Positions 46,796 to 56,570 of a DNA stretch of 64,000 bases are shown here, piece after piece (position 1 is the stretch's first letter; every line of letters begins with the position of its first letter). Source of the stretch: Arsenicicoccus sp. oral taxon 190. GTDB taxonomy: Bacteria; Actinomycetota; Actinomycetes; Actinomycetales; Dermatophilaceae. The notes below the pieces were generated by a model. The model was given only the letters and a program-made list of their open reading frames with translations. It did not search any database and was not told where the DNA came from. Location: the NCBI RefSeq assembly GCF_001189535.1, contig NZ_CP012070.1:3224001-3288000 (forward strand), given 5' to 3'. Made by a program: the position numbers and the translations under genes.

Positions 46796-47785
46796 ATGAC
46801 CCTTGCCTCTCCCGTCCGGCTGACCCAGACCGCCCACGGCGGCGGCTGCGCCTGCAAGATCCCGCCCGGCGAGCTGGAGGAGATCGTCAGCGGCCTGGTC
46901 GGCGTGAGCTCCCCGCACCTCGTCGTCGGTCTGGACGACGGGGACGACGCCGCCGTGGTGCGGATCGGGCCGGGGCAGGCCGTCGTCGTCACCACCGACT
47001 TCTTCACCCCGGTCGTGGACGACGCCTACGACTGGGGGCGCATCGCGGCCGCCAACGCCCTGTCCGACGTCTACGCCATGGGCGGGCGGCCGGTGGTGGC
47101 CGTCAACCTGGTCGGCTGGCCGCGCGAGGTCCTGCCCGCCGAGCTGCTGCGGGAGGTGCTGCGCGGCGGGCTCGACATCGCCCGCGAGGCCGGGTGCCCC
47201 GTCGGCGGCGGGCACTCCATCGACGACCCGGAGCCGAAGTACGGCCTGGCCGTCACCGGCCTGGTCGACCCCGACCACCTGCTGCGCAACGACCGCGCCC
47301 GCGCCGGGTTGCCGATCTCGCTGACCAAGCCCCTCGGCGTCGGCGTGCTCAACAACCGCCACAAGTCGACCGGCGAGGTCTTCCCCCAGGCGATCGCGTC
47401 AATGACCACGCTCAACGCCGAGGCCGGTCGCGCCGCGGTGGCCGCCTGCGCCGAGGCCGCCACCGACGTCACCGGCTTCGGCCTGCTCGGCCACCTGCAC
47501 AAGATGATGCGCGCGTCCGGGGTCTCGGCCGTCGTCGACGCCGCGGCGGTCCCCTACCTCGACGGCGCCCGCGAGGCGCTGCGCGACGGTTATGTCAGCG
47601 GCGGCACCCGCCGCAACCTCGACTGGGTGCGCCCCCACCTCGCGTCGTCGGTCGATGAGGACGAGCTGCTGCTGCTGGCCGATGCGCAGACCAGCGGCGG
47701 GCTGCTGGTCGTCGGCGAGGTTCCCGGCGCCCCGGTGATCGGCGAGGTCGTCCCGCGCGGCGAGCACACCCTGACCGTCCGATGA
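46796..47785 (+). CDS. selD: selenide, water dikinase
   Basis: 329 residues. Makes selenophosphate from selenide and ATP. The N-terminal HGGGCACKIPP carries Cys18, Cys20 and the essential Lys21; VTTDFFTPVVDD and VYAMGGRPVVAVNLV are the metal/ATP motifs, and DVTGFGLLGHLHKMM the C-terminal domain signature. The nucleophile position is Cys, so this SelD is not itself a selenoprotein. It overlaps the rhodanese gene by ATGA. Confidence 0.95.
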   Translation: MTLASPVRLTQTAHGGGCACKIPPGELEEIVSGLVGVSSPHLVVGLDDGDDAAVVRIGPGQAVVVTTDFFTPVVDDAYDWGRIAAANALSDVYAMGGRPVVAVNLVGWPREVLPAELLREVLRGGLDIAREAGCPVGGGHSIDDPEPKYGLAVTGLVDPDHLLRNDRARAGLPISLTKPLGVGVLNNRHKSTGEVFPQAIASMTTLNAEAGRAAVAACAEAATDVTGFGLLGHLHKMMRASGVSAVVDAAAVPYLDGAREALRDGYVSGGTRRNLDWVRPHLASSVDEDELLLLADAQTSGGLLVVGEVPGAPVIGEVVPRGEHTLTVR

Positions 47786-48207
47786 CAGACCGTCCGATGA
47801 CGGACCGCCCGCGCGGCATCGAGGCGCACCTGACCGCGGCGAGACGTGGTCTGACGCGGCTCACGCCGCGCGAGGCGTATGCCGCCCAGCAGGCCGGGGC
47901 GGTCCTGGTGGACACCCGCACCCCGGAGCAGCGCGCCGAGACCGGTGAGGTCCCCGGCGCGGTCGTGATCGACCGGACCGTCCTGGAGTGGCGGCTCGAC
48001 CCGACCTTCGCGTGGCGCATCCCGGAGGCGAGCAGCTGGGACACGACCTACGTCGTGCTGTGCCGGCAGGGCTACAGCTCGAGCCTCGCGGCCCGGTCGC
48101 TGCAGGACCTCGGGCTGCGCAACGCGACCGACGTGATCGGGGGCGTGGAGGCGTGGGTCGCCGACGGGCTCCCCCTCACCAGGGCCGCGGCCGACGTCCG
48201 CCGCTGA
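47782..48207 (+). CDS. rhodanese-like domain protein
   Basis: 141 residues. Single rhodanese domain with active-site loop CRQGYSS (Cys94) after TTYVVL and an N-terminal LVDTRTPEQRAETG motif. The six-residue loop is of sulfurtransferase size. Coupled to selD by a four-base overlap, it may handle selenium or sulfur delivery to SelD; that role is inferred from context only. Confidence 0.87.
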   Translation: MTDRPMTDRPRGIEAHLTAARRGLTRLTPREAYAAQQAGAVLVDTRTPEQRAETGEVPGAVVIDRTVLEWRLDPTFAWRIPEASSWDTTYVVLCRQGYSSSLAARSLQDLGLRNATDVIGGVEAWVADGLPLTRAAADVRR

Positions 48208-48227
48208 CGACCGCCGCCGACGACCGC

Positions 48228-49568
48228 TCAGGCCAGCTCCTCCTTCACCCACCGCCGCAGCCCCGCCTCGAACGCCCCCGCGTCGGGGAAACCCGCTGCG
48301 GGATAGGGGTTGTCGTCCCCCCGCCGGTCCGCGCGCAGCAGCTGGAGGGTCCGGGCGAGGCCGGCGGTGGCGACGGCATACGCGCAGGCGGCGTAGGCCG
48401 TGGCGTAGGCGCCCGCGACCGTGTCGTCGGTGCCGCTGTCGAAGACCAGCTGGCCCAGGTGGTGGATCGGTCCGTCGAGCGCCGTGGCAGCCGCGCCGAG
48501 ATGATCCAGGTGCAGCTCCTCGTCGCCACCGGTGTCGACGAAGCCGGCGATGCCCTCGTCCGCCCACGGCAGGCGCGCCTCCCCACCCCACGCCGTGGCC
48601 AGGTAGGCGTGGACGCTCTCGTGGGTCGCCGTGGCCCGCAGCTCGTCCTCGTCGTCGAGCACGCCGGGTTCCAGGACGATGCGGGCGGACACGCCCGGGC
48701 GGTCGGAGCGGGGTTGCTGCTCCGCGTCGCGCTCCGGCAACCCGCGGGTGAAGCCGGCATAGCTCGCCTGCGGGCTCGACACGACACCGCCGTGGTAGTC
48801 GAACAGCGTGCGGTGCTCGAGCGTGGGCACGGCCACCAGCAGCTGCTCGGGCGGGACCGCCACGCCCCCGGAGCCGAGGACCTGGATGGTTCGGCGCACC
48901 CCGTCCTCGACGATGGCCAGGGCCCGGCGGCACGCGGCTGCGTCCCGGTAGGCCGACGTCAGCAGGGCCACCCGGCGCCCCCGCAGCAGCCGCGTCGGCC
49001 CGTCGTCCCAGAGCTGGCGGTAGTCCCCGACGTAGCGGGTCGTGGTGCCGAGGTCGCCGTCCAGCACCCCGCCCCAGTCGCCGAAGACCCAGCGGCCGTC
49101 GTAGCGGACCACGGGAGCGCCATACCACTCCTGCACCGGTGCCCGGTCGATGCCGGTCAGCTGGTGACGGAAGGCGAAGGTCCACGGCTGGCCGGCCCCG
49201 GGGTCCGCCCACCCGTCGATGCCCGACACCGGCTGGAGCCCGCGCACGCGCATCGGCAGCGCCCGGACGCTGTCGAACCACGAGGCCGCCGCAGCGCGAG
49301 CCGAGCCTGCGTCGCCGGACAGACAGTCCAGGAAGGCCTGGCGGTCCCCGCGCTGCAGCGCCGTGCTCATCCGCGCCACGAGCGCCTGGACGTCGGGGAC
49401 GCCCGGCTCGGTGGCAGCCGCGGTCGCAGACGCGGACCCGCTCGGGCTCGACGTGGCGCCGGCCGCCGTCGCCGGGGCACCGTGCCCTGCCGCGGCGCAG
49501 CCGCTCAGCGCCGCGAGCAGCGGCAGCACGAGGACGGTGCGGCGGTCCAGGTGTGGCGTCGTGGGCAC
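48228..49568 (-). CDS. lipoprotein with gluzincin-type HExxH, putative metallopeptidase
   Basis: 446 residues. The N-terminus MPTTPHLDRRTVLVLPLLAA leads to a lipobox at Cys24 (LSGC), then a Ser/Ala/Thr-rich linker. HESVH (residues 316-320) followed by ADEG with E338 about 20 residues later is the gluzincin zinc-ligand spacing. The N-terminal half (residues 55-230) resembles a lipoprotein fold of unknown role. It converges on the rhodanese gene. GTG start; an Arg-Arg pair in the signal could also suit Tat export. Confidence 0.72.
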   Translation of the reverse strand: MPTTPHLDRRTVLVLPLLAALSGCAAAGHGAPATAAGATSSPSGSASATAAATEPGVPDVQALVARMSTALQRGDRQAFLDCLSGDAGSARAAAASWFDSVRALPMRVRGLQPVSGIDGWADPGAGQPWTFAFRHQLTGIDRAPVQEWYGAPVVRYDGRWVFGDWGGVLDGDLGTTTRYVGDYRQLWDDGPTRLLRGRRVALLTSAYRDAAACRRALAIVEDGVRRTIQVLGSGGVAVPPEQLLVAVPTLEHRTLFDYHGGVVSSPQASYAGFTRGLPERDAEQQPRSDRPGVSARIVLEPGVLDDEDELRATATHESVHAYLATAWGGEARLPWADEGIAGFVDTGGDEELHLDHLGAAATALDGPIHHLGQLVFDSGTDDTVAGAYATAYAACAYAVATAGLARTLQLLRADRRGDDNPYPAAGFPDAGAFEAGLRRWVKEELA

Positions 49569-49665
49569 GACGTCACTGCAGGACCCGGCCCGAGGTGCCG
49601 CGGGAGGCGGTCCGGACCGTCACTCCCCCGGCGCAACCGCGCCGCGCCGGGGGTCGGTCGAGACG

Positions 49666-50925
49666 TCAGTCGCGGCGAGGAGCCTTGGTGATCAACGGGA
49701 TCGCGGCGCCGACCAGCGCGATGATCCCGACGACGGTGTAGGCCAGCGTGTAGTTCTTGGTGCTGCCGATGAGGGCGGCCACGAGCAGCGGGCCGGCGAC
49801 CCCACCGATGGACCAGCCGATCAGCATGAGGCCGTAGATGCCCCCGGCGTGCTTGACGCCGAAGAACTTGCCGGCAGTGGACGGCATGGTCCCGAAGCCA
49901 CCGCCGTAGCAGGTGTAGATCACGGCCGCGAGGACGGCGAACAGGATCGGGCTCGTGGCGTGCGGCAGGGCGATCAGCGCCAGCCCCTGCAGCCCGAGGA
50001 TGCCGATGAAGGCCGGCATCTTGCCGATCCGGTCGGACAGCCAGGCCCAGAAGATGCGGCCGGCGCCGTTGAACAGGCCCATGATCCCGACGAGGCTGCC
50101 CGCTGCGATCTTGGAGTAGCCGGCGATGTCGGTGGCGCTGCCCGCGGCGATGGAGATCAGGGAGATGCCGGCGGTCACGCTCAGCGTCAGGATCAGCGTG
50201 AGGAGGTACCACTGCGGCATCCGCAGCGCCTCGGCCTGGGAGTAGGACGCGGTGGCCTGCGCCGTGCTGGTGGCGTCCTTGGCGGGGGCGCCCGCGACGC
50301 GGTAGTCGGCCGGCGGGTTGCGGAAGATGGAGGCGCCGAGGACCCCCGCGACGAGGTAGGCGATGCCGAGCCACAGGAAGGGCGCGGTCGGGTGCGCCGG
50401 GTCGGCCTCGATCATCCTGGTCGCGAGCGGCGCCGTGACGACGGCACCGAAGCCGAAACCACCGACGGCGAGACCGGTGATGAGGCCGGCCTTGTCGGGG
50501 AACCACTTCTGCAGCATGGCGATCGGGACGATGTAGGCCATGCCGAGCCCGAAGCCGGAGATCAGGCCGTAGCCCAGCACCAGCAGCCACAGCTGGCCCG
50601 CGTCCTTGGCGAAGGAGCTGAGGATGATGCCGATCCCGTAGATCACGACACCGGTCAGCGCGACGGTGCGGGGTCCGCGCTTGTCCTGCAGCCGCCCACC
50701 TACGAAGGAGCCGACGAAGATCATGCCGATGGCGACCTCGAAGGGGATCGCGGCCTGGCTCTTGCTCAGGTGCAGCGCGGACGCGTCGGCCTGCAGGGCC
50801 TTGGCGAAGACGCTCCACGCGTAGATGGCGCCGATGGCCATCTGCACGAGGACTCCGCCGAGGACGAGCAGCCAGCGGTTGGGTCCGGTGGTCGCCGGAG
50901 CCCCGGCGGTGGTGGACGAGCTCAT
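49666..50925 (-). CDS. OFA family MFS transporter (oxalate/formate antiporter type)
   Basis: 419 residues with twelve membrane segments. LVQMAIGAIYAWSVFAKAL in TM1 and VGSFVGGRLQDKRGPR after TM2 match the oxalate/formate antiporter branch; YGLISGFGLGMAYIVPIAM and the second-half AWLSDRIGKM continue the MFS pattern. It is next to the formate dehydrogenase genes on the same strand, so formate (or a formate/anion exchange) is the inferred substrate. AAGGAG lies eight bases before the ATG. Confidence 0.86.
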   Translation of the reverse strand: MSSSTTAGAPATTGPNRWLLVLGGVLVQMAIGAIYAWSVFAKALQADASALHLSKSQAAIPFEVAIGMIFVGSFVGGRLQDKRGPRTVALTGVVIYGIGIILSSFAKDAGQLWLLVLGYGLISGFGLGMAYIVPIAMLQKWFPDKAGLITGLAVGGFGFGAVVTAPLATRMIEADPAHPTAPFLWLGIAYLVAGVLGASIFRNPPADYRVAGAPAKDATSTAQATASYSQAEALRMPQWYLLTLILTLSVTAGISLISIAAGSATDIAGYSKIAAGSLVGIMGLFNGAGRIFWAWLSDRIGKMPAFIGILGLQGLALIALPHATSPILFAVLAAVIYTCYGGGFGTMPSTAGKFFGVKHAGGIYGLMLIGWSIGGVAGPLLVAALIGSTKNYTLAYTVVGIIALVGAAIPLITKAPRRD

Positions 50926-51042
50926 CGGAGGGCTCCTTGGTGGTGGGTCGGGGGGATGGTGTCGTATGCCGGCCCGCGGGGATGCCGCGGGCCGGGGTCG
51001 CCGGCGGCGGGGTCGCCGGCAGGTGGCTGAGGCCGGAGCCGG

Positions 51043-52131
51043 TCAGCCCATGGTGCGTTCGCCGCGCTCGAGGCGGGCCCGCTGCGGGACCACCGTGTAG
51101 CGGGGGTCCTTGGCCGAGTCGATGCCGGCCTCGAAGATCGCGAAGCGGGTGCAGACGGACCCGGCGAGCAGCGCCAGGCCCGCCACGACGGCGGCCGGCC
51201 TGCTGCGTCGCGCGGCCACGGCCGTCAGCGCGGCGCCACCGATGGTGCAGATCTTGCTGGCCTGCCACCACCGACCGGGCCGCCCCTCGTGCAGCAGCTC
51301 GGCGCTGATCCCCATGGAGTGCTCCATGATCTGGGCCGAGCCGAGCTCCCACAGCGCTCCCCCGACGGCGAGCCGGCGTGCCGGCCAGGTCTCGTCGTGG
51401 GGGGCGGCCACCAGGGCCATGCCGGCCGCGGCGGCCCCCGCCGACCCGGCGAAGACCATCGGCAGCTCCTTGTAGGCGCTGTGCCACCCGGGGGTGGCGG
51501 TGTTGCCCAGGAGCACCGCGGTGTAGGCGGCGAGCGGCGGGGAGAAGAAGGCCGCACCGAGACCGGCGGGCCGACCGACCCAGCCGAGCAGCCGGGCGAG
51601 GGGCTGCAGCGGGGCGGGCAGCGACCGCTCCAGCGGCCCCGCGAGCTCGGCGACGGCGGCGACCCCGGCGAGCGGGCCGTAGCCCGCGAGGATCCACGAC
51701 CCGACGCTCATCGGCGAGGTGAGGCGCACGATCCGGAGCATGTTGAGGAAGCGCTCGGGGCGCCCGAGGTCGTGGATGAGCAGGTAGGTCGCGCTGCCGA
51801 TCGAGACCAGCGCCGTCCACCGCGCCTGCCGCCGCAGCCCCGGCATGTCCATGAGGTCGGCGCCCGCGGCGAGCAGCGACGAGCCCGCGGCGAGGCCCCC
51901 GACGAAGAGGTACTCCGGGATGTCGTGGGTCCACGGCGCCGGCTTGACGATCGGCCGGTCGTAGTAGGAGGTGAACGCGGCGTCCGGCACCATCGCGGCC
52001 TCGCCGCGGTCGTTGCCGGCGAAGCGGCGCACCCCGAAGAGCCCGGAGCCGACCCGGCGGCGTCGGCGCTCCCGACGCTGCTCCTGCGGCCACAGGCCCT
52101 CGCGGCTCTCCTGCTGGGCGGGCGTGGTCAT
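51043..52131 (-). CDS. NrfD/PsrC-type membrane subunit of formate dehydrogenase
   Basis: 362 residues with about eight membrane segments after a 60-residue basic N-terminus. DIPEYLFVGGLAAGSSLLAAGADL is the NrfD/PsrC signature; LRIVRLTSPMSVGSWILAGYG and LELGSAQIMEHSMG-type GALWELGSAQIMEHS follow. It would anchor the complex and pass electrons to quinone. Its ATG overlaps the FeS-subunit stop by four bases. A cytochrome b subunit is absent, so this is the NrfD-type arrangement. Confidence 0.9.
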   Translation of the reverse strand: MTTPAQQESREGLWPQEQRRERRRRRVGSGLFGVRRFAGNDRGEAAMVPDAAFTSYYDRPIVKPAPWTHDIPEYLFVGGLAAGSSLLAAGADLMDMPGLRRQARWTALVSIGSATYLLIHDLGRPERFLNMLRIVRLTSPMSVGSWILAGYGPLAGVAAVAELAGPLERSLPAPLQPLARLLGWVGRPAGLGAAFFSPPLAAYTAVLLGNTATPGWHSAYKELPMVFAGSAGAAAAGMALVAAPHDETWPARRLAVGGALWELGSAQIMEHSMGISAELLHEGRPGRWWQASKICTIGGAALTAVAARRSRPAAVVAGLALLAGSVCTRFAIFEAGIDSAKDPRYTVVPQRARLERGERTMG

Positions 52132-53081
52132 CGGCGGCCTCCGAGGAAGGACAGGGCCACGCCGACGAGCAGGGTGAGGCCCCCGACGCCGCCCTTGCGA
52201 AAGATGTCAGCCAGGTCCTTGGTCGTGACCACGGGGTCCGGGGGCAGGCCGTAGACCTCCGGCTCGTCGAGCAGCAGGAACATCGCGCCGGTGCCGCCGA
52301 CCCCGTCGTGCGGGTCGTCGCCGTACATCCGCGCGGAGGTGTAGCCCTGCTCGTGCAGCGCGGCGACGCGCTCGCGGCCCCGCTCGCGCAGCTCCACGAC
52401 GTCGCCGAACTGGATGGACTCGGTCGGGCAGGCCTGGGCGCACGCCGGCGTCTGCCCCGCACCGATCCGGTCGTAGCACAGCGTGCACTTCTGGGCGATC
52501 CCGGCGTTGGTCACCTCGCCCTTGGCGCCCGGCCGGCGCTCGATCACGCCGAAGGGGCAGGCGGGGACGCAGTAGCCGCAGCCGTTGCACACGTCGTCCT
52601 GCACCACCACGGTGCCGAACTCGGTGCGGAACAACGCGCCGGTCGGGCACACGTCGAGGCAGCCCGCGTGGGTGCAGTGCTTGCAGACGTCCGAGCTCAT
52701 CAGCCAGCGGAAGTCGGGCACGCCCTCGGCGGTCTCGGGCTGCTGGGGCGCCGGCGACGGGTCCAGGTCCGCGCCCCGGACGCTCGGCATACCGAGGTCC
52801 ACGGGCTGACGCCCGCGCACGGTGTCGTCGGCGCGTCCCGGCTGCTCGATGAACTTCACGTGGCGCCAGGTGCTCGCGCCCAGCGACCGGGAGTTGTCGA
52901 AGGACGACCCGAGCAGGCCGATGCCGTCCTCCGGCAGCATGTTCCACTCCTTGCACGCCACCTCGCAGGCCTTGCAGCCGATGCAGACGGACGTGTCGGT
53001 GAGGAATCCCTTGCGGGGCGGGGCGTCGGACCAGCCCGCGTCCGGGGCCGGGTCCAGCGGCCCGAAGAGGGAGTTGGGCAT
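52128..53081 (-). CDS. formate dehydrogenase iron-sulfur subunit
   Basis: 317 residues. Four cysteine clusters are visible: CIGCKACEVACKE, CKHCTHAGCLDVCPT, CNGCGYCVPACPF and CTLCYDRIGAGQTPACAQACP, so it should hold four [4Fe-4S] centres and relay electrons from FdhA to NrfD. The C-terminal VGGLTLLVGVALSFL segment is hydrophobic and may touch the membrane. The ATG shares a base with the fdhA stop (TGATG), and the stop overlaps the next ATG, so all three subunits are translated together. Confidence 0.95.
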   Translation of the reverse strand: MPNSLFGPLDPAPDAGWSDAPPRKGFLTDTSVCIGCKACEVACKEWNMLPEDGIGLLGSSFDNSRSLGASTWRHVKFIEQPGRADDTVRGRQPVDLGMPSVRGADLDPSPAPQQPETAEGVPDFRWLMSSDVCKHCTHAGCLDVCPTGALFRTEFGTVVVQDDVCNGCGYCVPACPFGVIERRPGAKGEVTNAGIAQKCTLCYDRIGAGQTPACAQACPTESIQFGDVVELRERGRERVAALHEQGYTSARMYGDDPHDGVGGTGAMFLLLDEPEVYGLPPDPVVTTKDLADIFRKGGVGGLTLLVGVALSFLGGRR

Positions 53082-56000
53082 CAGCGGCCACCATCCTTGT
53101 CGTCGACGCCGGACTCGGAGGCACCCTTGACATCGGTCCCGCTGTCCTCGCGCTCCTTGGCGTGCATCTCGTCCACCTGCTCCTTGTGGTCGACGTCCGC
53201 CCCGGAGCGCAGGTCGTTGCCCGTCTCCTCGGTGACGCCGGCCCGGGTGCGGTAGGACCTCACCAGCTCGAGCAGCTCCGGACCCCGCGGCCGGCGCCCG
53301 GCGCGGATGTCGCAGGCACCCACCTTGGACTCCTGGATCAGCACGTTGGGGTCGAGGGCCACGCCCATCAGGTCGTTGACCGAGTCGCCGGACACGATCG
53401 CCCCGGTGCCGCCGGTCGCCCAGTGGTAAGGCAGCCCGATCTGGTGGAAGGACCTGCCCTGCACCGTGAGCGGCTTCATGCGGTGGGTGACCATGACCCG
53501 CGCCTCGATCGCCGACCGGGGCGAGACGAGCGTCGCCCAGCCCAGGTGCTCGAGACCCCGCTCGGCCGCCAGCTCCGGCGACACCTCGCAGAACATCTCC
53601 GGCTGCAGCTCGGCCAGGTACGGCAGCCACCGGCTCATGCCGCCGGCCGTGTGGTGCTCGGTCAACCGGTAGGTCGTGAAGACGTAGGGGTAGACCTCCG
53701 GGTGCTCGCGCGCCGCGTCGTCCTCCGGCGGCAGGCCGCGGGCCGGAGCCGTGAGGTTGTCCTCCCGCTCGTAGACCTTACGGGTCGGGCTCGCCTGCTG
53801 GGTGTAGAAGGGGTTGCCGACCCGGCCCTCCTGCGGCTCGTAGTGCGACGGCAGCGGACCGTCGAGCAGACCCTTGGGCGCGAACAACCAGCCCTTGCCG
53901 TCCGCCTGCATGACGAAGGGGTCGTCACCGGCGAGGGCGTCGGGACCGCTCGCTCCCTCGGGGGGCCGGTAGGACGGCGCCCGGTCCGGGATGAAGTCGG
54001 GCACGTCCTTGCCCACCCACCGGCCGGACTCCTCGTCCCACCAGATGTGCTTCTTGCGCTCCGACCAGGGCCGCCCCTGCGGGTCGGCCGAGGCGCGGTT
54101 GTAGAGGATCCGCCGGTTGAGCGGCCAGACCCAGCCCCACTCCAGGGCCGTGCTGTCCTGCTCCTGGCGGGGCTTGCGGCGGGCGGCCTGGTTGACGCCG
54201 TCGGCGAAGACCCCGGTGTAGATCCAGCACCCACCCTCGGTCGAGCCGTCGGCCTTCATCTCCAGGTAGGTGTTGAGCGGCTGGCCGGCCTTGTCGCCGG
54301 TCAGGTGGCGCCCGTTGATCTCCCGCAGCACCGCCTCGGCGTCGACCTCGCCGTGCTCGTTGACCGGGTAGTCCCAGGTCAGGTCCAGCAGCGGACGGTC
54401 CCGCTCCTCCGTGGAGGTCGCGAGCCGCTCGCGCAGCCGCACCCCGACCTCGTGGAAGAAGTCGAGCTCGCTCTGGGCGTCGCCGGGCGGCAGCACCGCC
54501 TGCTCGCGCCACTGCAGCATCCGCTGGGTCTGGGTGAACGTCCCGGCCTTCTCCACGTGGGAGGCCGCCGGGAAGAAGAACACCTCGGTCCCGATGGTCT
54601 GCGGGCTGCGCTCGCCCGACTCGATCTCCGGGGAGTCCCGCCAGAACGTCGCGGACTCGATGAGGCGCAGGTCGCGGACCACCAGCCACTTGAGGTTGGC
54701 CAGACCGTCCCGCTGCAGCCGCCCGTGGGCGGACGCGACGGCGGGGTTCTGGCCGAGCAGGAAGTAGCCCTCCACCTTGCCGTCCACCATGTCCATGGTG
54801 GTGCGGTAGGTGCCGTGGTCCCCGGTGAGGCGCGGCAGGTAGTCGAAGCGCCAGTCGTTGTCGGCGGTCGCCGAGTCGCCCCACCACGCCTTGAGGAGGC
54901 TGACGGCATACGTCTCCGCGTTGGACCAGAAGCCCTTCTGGTCGTCGGAGGAGATCGTGCCGAGGTAGTCCGAGAGGCTCTCGTGCACACCGACCTTGGG
55001 CATCGGCAGGTATCCCGGCAGCAGGTTGAACAGCGTCGGGATGTCCGTCGACCCCTGGATGGAGGCGTGACCGCGCAGCGCCATGACGCCGCCGCCGGGG
55101 CGACCGACGTTGCCGAGCAGCAGCTGGATGATGCACGCGGTGCGGATGTACTGCGCGCCGACGGAGTGCTGGGTCCACCCGACCGCGTAGCAGAACGACG
55201 TGGTCCGCTCGCGCCCGGAGTTGTCCGTCATCGCCCGCGCGACGTACTCGAGGTCCTCGCGCGAGATGCCGCACGACTGCTCGACCACCTCGGGGGTGTA
55301 GCGCGCGTAGTGGCGCTTGAGGACCTGGAAGACGCACCGCGGGTCCTGCAGCGTCTCGTCGCGGGGCACCCGCTGGGCGCCCGGCAGCGTCGGACCGCCG
55401 GACCCGTGCTCGTCACCGGCCGCCCGCTCCTTCTTGGACCCGCCGCCCTCGTCGGAGGCCTCGCCGGACTCGGCATACAGCCACGTCGTGGTGTCGTAGC
55501 TGGCCGTCTCCGGGTCGTAGCCCGAGAAGACGCCGTCGAGCTCGTCGACGTCCTGGAAGTCCTCGCGCAGCAGGAAGGACGCGTTGGTGTAGGCCTTGAC
55601 GTACTCCTCGAAGTAGAGGTCGTTGGACAGGATGTAGTTGATGATCGCGCCGAGGAAGACGATGTCGCTGCCGGCGCGGATCCCCACGTGGCGGTGCGCC
55701 AGCGCCGAGGTCCGGCTGAACCTCGGGTCGACGTGGATCACCGTGGCACCGCGGCGCTTGGCCTCGGTGACGTACTGGAACGCCACCGGGTGGGCCTCCG
55801 CCATGTTGGAGCCCTGGATGACGATGCAGTCAGAGTTGGCCAGGTCCTGCACGAAGTTCGTGGCGCCGCCACGACCGAACGAGGCTCCCAGACTGGGAAC
55901 CGTGGCGCTGTGTCAAATACGGGCCTGGTTCTCGATCTGGATCGCGCCCATCGCGGTGAAGAGCTTCTTGATGAGGTAGTTCTCCTCGTTGTCGAGGGTC

Positions 56001-56482
56001 GCTCCTCCGAGGCTCGCGATGCCGAGGGTGCGGCGCAGCGGACGGCCGTCCTTGTCCTTGTCCTGCCAGGTGCGGGCGCGCGTGTCGACGATGCGGTCGA
56101 CGACCATGTCGATGGCCTCGTCGCGGGCGATCGGCTCCCACTGGGTGGCGTAGGGGCGCCGGTAGAGCACCGTGGTCTGCCGGTTGGGCGCGTTGACCAG
56201 CTGCTCGCTGGCAGATCCCTTGGGGCACAGCTTGCCCCGCGACACCGGCGAGTCCGGGTTGCCCTCGATCTGGACGACCTTGCCGTCCTTGACGAAGACC
56301 TTCTGCGCACACCCCACCGCGCAGTAGGGGCACACGCTGTGGGCGACCGAGTCGGCCGTCACCGTGCGCGGCGTGAGCTGGGCGGTCCGCGCCGACTGCG
56401 CGGCCGCTCCCCGACCGAGGGGATCGCCACCGGTGAGCTGACGCACCACCGGCCACGACAAGAACGTCTTCTTCGCGTCCAT
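53081..56482 (-). CDS. fdhA: selenocysteine-containing formate dehydrogenase alpha subunit
   Basis: 1133 residues when the UGA at complement(55913..55915) is read as Sec at residue 190. Residues 1-189 hold the [4Fe-4S] ligands C51, C54, C58 and C86 (SVCPYCAVGCAQ, LCPKG). The break reads QARI-Sec-HSATVPSLG, exactly where FDH and nitrate reductase relatives carry the Mo/W ligand. The frame continues through molybdopterin domains (YAVGWTQHSVGAQY, GGGVMALRGHASIQGSTDIP) to the C-terminal dinucleotide-binding domain (VTHRMKPLTVQGRSFHQIG). No Tat motif is seen, so the subunit is probably cytoplasmic. AAGGAGG lies six bases before the ATG. Confidence 0.95.
55883..55915 (-). promoter_or_regulatory. 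SECIS element of fdhA
   Basis: Starting 11 nt after the UGA, GGTTCCCA pairs with TGGGAGCC (complement of 55883-55901) to form an eight-base-pair stem with a GTC loop, within coding sequence. The apical CAGUCUGG resembles the E. coli fdhF SECIS tip (AGGUCUGC) and lies at the expected distance. Confidence 0.8.
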
Positions 56483-56570
56483 CAGGCCTCCTTCGACGCC
56501 GACACCATACGTCGGATGAGGCGCCCGTGCCGCGCTGCGCGACCAGGATGTCGGCTGCCATGCTGGGGCC

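Noticed and set aside
55852..55915. Possible frameshift or assembly error breaking fdhA in two
   Set aside because: Both halves are in one frame, the break is an exact TGA at the Mo-ligand position and the genome encodes Sec machinery.
56300..56482. Tat signal on FdhA
   Set aside because: No RR-x-FLK motif; the N-terminus lacks a hydrophobic core.
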